A DNA stretch of 59,448 bases, taken from NCBI GenBank assembly GCA_945868085.1, contig CAMBKF010000009.1, forward strand, positions 1 to 59,448. The letters are read 5' to 3'. A program made the position numbers and the translations under genes. Positions 56,395 through 59,448 of this stretch are shown in pieces. Within the stretch, counting starts at the first letter, position 1; each line of letters begins with the position of its first letter. This DNA comes from an uncultured Oscillibacter sp. (lineage in GTDB: Bacteria; Bacillota; Clostridia; Oscillospirales; Oscillospiraceae). The notes under the pieces were generated by a model. It made no database searches and was not told the origin of the DNA. It was given only the letters and a program-made list of their open reading frames with translations.

Positions 56395-56666
56395 CAGCCG
56401 GGGCGCGGGGCTTGCCTGCTTTCTCGGCAGTCCGTTTTGTTTCCTTTTCCCCGGACAGGCAAGTTTTTCCCCGCGGGGGCATAGGATTGGCAAGCGGAAA
56501 GAGGTGTGCGGCGGGACACATGGGCCCCACACACCCCGCCAGTGGTATGGTGCAGGGGAATACGAATTGCGAACCAGTGACAGCCGTCACTGGTTCGCAA
56601 TGACAGGGCTTTACAGGAAGTGCAGTGCAGACCCGGGCAGGTGGGACGGGAGGAGGATGCGGGACT
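56395..56666. other. Intergenic region between ylbJ-like gene and yqfC
   Basis: The region contains no supported gene; frames that cross it are extensions of the neighbours. It holds the palindromic repeat at 56567-56605 and a GGAGGAGG site for yqfC. I could not place a clear promoter for yqfC. Confidence 0.4.
56567..56605. repeat. CATTGCGA-family palindromic repeat, perfect 15-bp copy
   Basis: TTGCGAACCAGTGAC (56567-56581) pairs perfectly with 56586-56600 around AGCC, followed by TGACA. It is the most symmetrical copy in the window. Confidence 0.75.
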
Positions 56667-56948
56667 ATGCAGAAACGGAAGCTATCCCAGGTGGGTGTGG
56701 AGGCCGTGGAGCGGCTGAATCTGCCGCCGGAGGCGGCGGTGGGTGTGCCGCAGGTGGAGCTGTACGGCAACCGCCAGCTCTACATGGCGGGGCATAGGGG
56801 CGTCATCTCCTACAGCACGGAGGAGGTGGCGGTATCCGGCGGCAGCATGGCCGTACGCATAACCGGAAAGGACCTGCAGCTGGCGGCCATGACCGAGGGG
56901 GAGCTGCGGCTGACGGGACACATTGACCGGGTGGAGCTGATGGAGTAA
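56667..56948 (+). CDS. yqfC: Sporulation protein YqfC
   Basis: YqfC is a small protein of the YabP/YqfC family expressed in the mother cell. The 93-residue protein begins MQKRKLSQVGVEAVERLNLP and shows the family pattern PQVELYGNRQLYMAGHRGVI and EEVAVSGGSMAVRITGKDLQ. The ATG at 56667 has AGGAGG about 10 bases upstream. It lies two bases before yqfD, as in Bacillus subtilis. Confidence 0.9.
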   Translation: MQKRKLSQVGVEAVERLNLPPEAAVGVPQVELYGNRQLYMAGHRGVISYSTEEVAVSGGSMAVRITGKDLQLAAMTEGELRLTGHIDRVELME

Positions 56949-56950
56949 AT

Positions 56951-58150
56951 ATGTATAAACGAATCGTCCATTATTTACAGGGCAGCCAGCTGGTGCAGAT
57001 CCAATGCGCCTGCCCGGAGCGGGTGCTGAACCTGCTGGGGGCCAGGGGTATCCTGTTTTGGGATCTGCAGTGGGAATCGGAAATATGCCTGCGGCTGCGG
57101 ATGCTGCTGACCCAGGGGCCGGCCCTGGAGGAGATCGCCGGGCAGACCGGGGCAGAGGTGACGGTGCTGCGGTGCCGGGGCATACCGGTCCTGTGGGGGC
57201 GGTTTCGCAGGCGGTATGTGCTTTTGGCGGGGTTCGCGGCTTTTTGGCTGCTTTTATTCGGCGGGAACCTGTTTATATGGGAGTTCCGGGTCAGCGGCAA
57301 CGAAACGGTGCCCACGGAGACGGTGCTGCGGGCATTGGAAAACTACGGCATCACCATCGGCTCCCCGGGGCTGGAGATCGACCAGGAGGACATGCGCAAC
57401 CATGTGCTGCTGGAGCTGCACGACGTATCCTGGCTGACGGTGAACGTGAAGGGCTGCGTGGCCCATGTGCAGGTGGTGGAGCGGCAGAGGCCGCCAGAGA
57501 TCGCGGACGAAGGGGGCGTGTGGAACATCGTGGCCGCCCGGGACGGCCTGGTGACCCAGGTGCGGGCCCTGGACGGCAAGGCCCTGGTGGCGGAGGGCAG
57601 CACCGTGACGGAGGGGGAGCTGCTGGTCACCGGGGTATACGAATCCCGGGAGGGCAGCACCTACATGACCCACAGCCTGGGCACCGTGGAGGCCCGGACC
57701 TGGTATGAGCTGTCCGTATCGGTGCCCCTGGAGGTCACGGAAAAAAGCGGGGAAAAGCGGGAGAAAACCGCCATCTCCGTGGACTTTGGCAAAAAAAGAA
57801 TAAAATTGTGGGGCAGGGGTAGCATAAGCGGCGCAAACTGTGATAAAATAACTTATTATCATCCGCTGTCGCTGCCGGGCGGGCTGCGCCTGCCTATTAC
57901 GGTGGTGCGGGAGTCCGTGACATACTATGACGGCCAGAGCGTCCGCCGCAGCCGGGAGCAGGCGCAGAAGGAGGGGGAGGCCCTCCTTCTGCAGCAGCTG
58001 AAGGCCCAGCTGGGCCCGGACGGCTCCGTGACGGAGACGAGATCCTCCGCCGCAGAGGAGGGGGGCTATCTGGTGGTCACGCTGCAGGCGGAATGCCTGG
58101 AGCAGATCGGCGTACCCGTGCAGGTGCAGCAGACAGAGGAAGCAAACTGA
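56951..58150 (+). CDS. yqfD: Sporulation protein YqfD
   Basis: YqfD is a membrane protein of sporulating Firmicutes related to stage IV proteins. The 399-residue protein begins MYKRIVHYLQGSQLVQIQCA, has one membrane segment (about residues 90-112, ending RYVLLAGFAAFWLLLFGGNL) and a large outer domain including VSGNETVPTETVLRALENYG and VAHVQVVERQRPPEI. It sits in yqfC-yqfD-phoH-ybeY, the conserved order except that the pgpH/yqfF gene is missing. Confidence 0.92.
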   Translation: MYKRIVHYLQGSQLVQIQCACPERVLNLLGARGILFWDLQWESEICLRLRMLLTQGPALEEIAGQTGAEVTVLRCRGIPVLWGRFRRRYVLLAGFAAFWLLLFGGNLFIWEFRVSGNETVPTETVLRALENYGITIGSPGLEIDQEDMRNHVLLELHDVSWLTVNVKGCVAHVQVVERQRPPEIADEGGVWNIVAARDGLVTQVRALDGKALVAEGSTVTEGELLVTGVYESREGSTYMTHSLGTVEARTWYELSVSVPLEVTEKSGEKREKTAISVDFGKKRIKLWGRGSISGANCDKITYYHPLSLPGGLRLPITVVRESVTYYDGQSVRRSREQAQKEGEALLLQQLKAQLGPDGSVTETRSSAAEEGGYLVVTLQAECLEQIGVPVQVQQTEEAN

Positions 58151-58161
58151 GGAGGAGACCC

Positions 58162-59121
58162 ATGGAGCAGCGCATCAGCCTGGAGCGCATGGAGGAGGCT
58201 GTGAGCCTTTTCGGCTCTTTTGACGAGAATATCCGCATTTTGGAAAATGAATTTCATGTATCGGTGGTAAACCGGGAGGAGCAGCTCATCATCACCGGCG
58301 AGCCCGAGGACACCATGCTGGCAGAAAAGGCCATCGAGGCATTGCTGCGGCTCATCTCCCGGGGGGAGAACGTGGGCGAGCAGCATGTGCGCTACGTCAT
58401 CGGCCTGTGCCGCAGCGGACAATTGGACCGCATTGACGAGCTGACACGGGACGTGGTGTGCATCAGCGCCAAGGGCCGGCCCATCAAGCCCAAGACCATC
58501 GGCCAGAAGGACTACATAAGGACCATCCAGGCCTGCCCGGTGACCATCGGCGTGGGCCCGGCGGGCACGGGCAAGACCTACCTGGCCGTGGCGGCGGCGG
58601 TGAAGGCCTTCCGGGAAAAGGAGGTCAGCCGCATCATTCTCACCCGCCCGGCGGTGGAGGCCGGGGAGCGGCTGGGCTTTCTGCCCGGCGACCTGCAGAG
58701 CAAGGTAGACCCCTATCTGCGGCCCCTGTACGACGCCCTGTTTGACATGCTGGGGCCGGAGACCTATCAGAAATACCTGGAAAAGGGCAGCATTGAGGTG
58801 GCGCCCCTGGCCTACATGCGGGGCCGGACCCTGGACGACAGCTTCATCATCCTGGACGAGGCACAGAACACCAGCCGGGAGCAGATGAAGATGTTCCTGA
58901 CGAGAATGGGCTTTGGATCCCGGGTGGTCATCACGGGCGATGTGACCCAGATCGACCTGCCCAGCGACAAGCCCAGCGGCCTGAAGGAGGCCATGAAGGT
59001 GCTGGACGGCGTGGAGGGCGTGGGCATCTGCCGCCTGACCCAAAACGACGTGGTGCGGCACATTATGGTGCAGCGGATCATTGAAGCCTATGCCAAGTTT
59101 GAGGAGAAGAAAAAGAAATGA
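58162..59121 (+). CDS. phoH: PhoH-like ATPase/RNA-associated protein
   Basis: PhoH-family proteins are P-loop ATPases tied to RNA metabolism and found next to ybeY. The 319-residue protein begins MEQRISLERMEEAVSLFGSF, has an N-terminal KH-like region, Walker A GVGPAGTGKTYLAVAA (about residues 132-147) and Walker B SFIILDEAQNTSREQMKMF (about 228-246). The ATG at 58162 has GAGGAGG upstream. Its stop overlaps the ybeY start by four bases (ATGA). Confidence 0.95.
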   Translation: MEQRISLERMEEAVSLFGSFDENIRILENEFHVSVVNREEQLIITGEPEDTMLAEKAIEALLRLISRGENVGEQHVRYVIGLCRSGQLDRIDELTRDVVCISAKGRPIKPKTIGQKDYIRTIQACPVTIGVGPAGTGKTYLAVAAAVKAFREKEVSRIILTRPAVEAGERLGFLPGDLQSKVDPYLRPLYDALFDMLGPETYQKYLEKGSIEVAPLAYMRGRTLDDSFIILDEAQNTSREQMKMFLTRMGFGSRVVITGDVTQIDLPSDKPSGLKEAMKVLDGVEGVGICRLTQNDVVRHIMVQRIIEAYAKFEEKKKK

Positions 59122-59448
59122 GAAAGACCCACTATATACCCATCACCGCCGACGTGCCCGGGGCGGCATCGGACAGCAACTGCGCCCTGATCCGCCGGAC
59201 CATCCGCACGGCCCTGGCGGCGGAGGGGATGGAGCTTCCCTGCGAGATCGACGTGCTGCTGACAGACGACGAAGGGATCCATCAGATCAACCGGGACATG
59301 CGCAATGTGGACAGGCCCACGGATGTGCTGAGCTTTCCGGAGTTTGACTTAAAGCCGGGGGAGCTGCCCACGGCGGAGGACGCAGACCCGGGAACGGGGC
59401 TCATCCCCCTGGGGGACATGGTGCTGTCCATGGAGCGGGTGGCGGCCC
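59118..59448 (+). CDS. ybeY: rRNA maturation endonuclease YbeY (5' part, runs off window)
   Basis: YbeY is a metal-dependent endonuclease for 16S rRNA 3' maturation and ribosome quality control. The first 110 codons are present, starting MRKTHYIPITADVPGAASDS, with the family segment EIDVLLTDDEGIHQINRDMR followed by NVDRPTDVLSFPEF and LGDMVLS. The HGxLHLxGYDH metal motif lies beyond the window. It overlaps phoH by four bases. Confidence 0.95.
   Translation, partial: MRKTHYIPITADVPGAASDSNCALIRRTIRTALAAEGMELPCEIDVLLTDDEGIHQINRDMRNVDRPTDVLSFPEFDLKPGELPTAEDADPGTGLIPLGDMVLSMERVAA

Noticed and set aside
55587..56603. Plus-strand frame of 338 codons opposite the ylbJ-like gene
   Set aside because: It is antisense to a membrane protein with clear family motifs and has low-complexity His/Gln/Arg composition.

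Overview
The window reads as one chromosomal stretch of a GC-rich, endospore-forming member of the class Clostridia. Oscillospiraceae/Ruminococcaceae gut bacteria are the best guess, inferred from GC content, gene order and protein style; I could not run a database comparison. Sporulation genes (spmA-spmB, yqfC-yqfD, a ylbJ-like gene and a SleL-like spore glucosaminidase), Gram-positive regulators (CtsR, AbrB), RNase Y/RNase J and a GdpP-type phosphodiesterase support a Firmicute. Near-consensus sigma-A promoters (TTGACA-N17-TATAAT type) and strong intrinsic terminators frame most operons.

Layout. 1-5700 (minus): the S10 ribosomal operon from rpsJ to a truncated rpsQ, with a structured 5' leader and an unusual structured rpsJ-rplC gap. 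5760-14475 (minus): a small HTH regulator, proS, a Vat-like acetyltransferase, asparaginase, an SbcD-like phosphoesterase, a YbaK-type deacylase, ymdB, rny and a divergent amidase. 14580-18769: a RlmI-like methyltransferase, a hypothetical gene, ywiB and argS, followed by a 54-codon ribbon-helix-helix gene. 19180-22613: spmA-spmB, abrB, rsmI, a TrmN6-like methyltransferase and a tiny ferredoxin. 22750-26366: the CtsR regulon operon ctsR-mcsA-clpC, with two CtsR boxes and no mcsB. 26365-32135 (minus): a TauE-like exporter and livKHMGF.

32648-40881 (minus): gdpP-rplI-dnaB-tilS-hpt-lepB-ftsH, a housekeeping cluster with many overlapping genes. 41449-43107: RNase J behind a long leader. 43291-44332: an AT-richer islet in which an HTH regulator diverges from an unknown 178-residue protein plus a 38-residue membrane peptide. 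44413-45455 (minus): rpsF-ssb-rpsR. 45909-46519: queT behind a probable preQ1 riboswitch. 46557-51419 (minus): a MarR regulator, a heterodimeric ABC exporter with one degenerate ATP site, cdd and feoA. 52047-59448: SleL-like enzyme, feoB, ylbJ-like gene, and yqfC-yqfD-phoH-ybeY (ybeY runs off the end).

Most of the window is core machinery for translation, RNA turnover, protein quality control and sporulation. The less ordinary material lies between genes: three families of short palindromic dispersed repeats (about 6.06-6.18, 41.1-41.2, 43.2, 45.7-45.9, 47.3, 51.7-52.0 and 56.6 kb), three tandem hairpins at 32.43-32.54 kb, promoters embedded in terminator hairpins, candidate RNA switches in leaders, and two small regulator islets at 18.8-19.1 and 43.3-44.3 kb. 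No tRNA, rRNA, CRISPR array, prophage or insertion sequence was seen.
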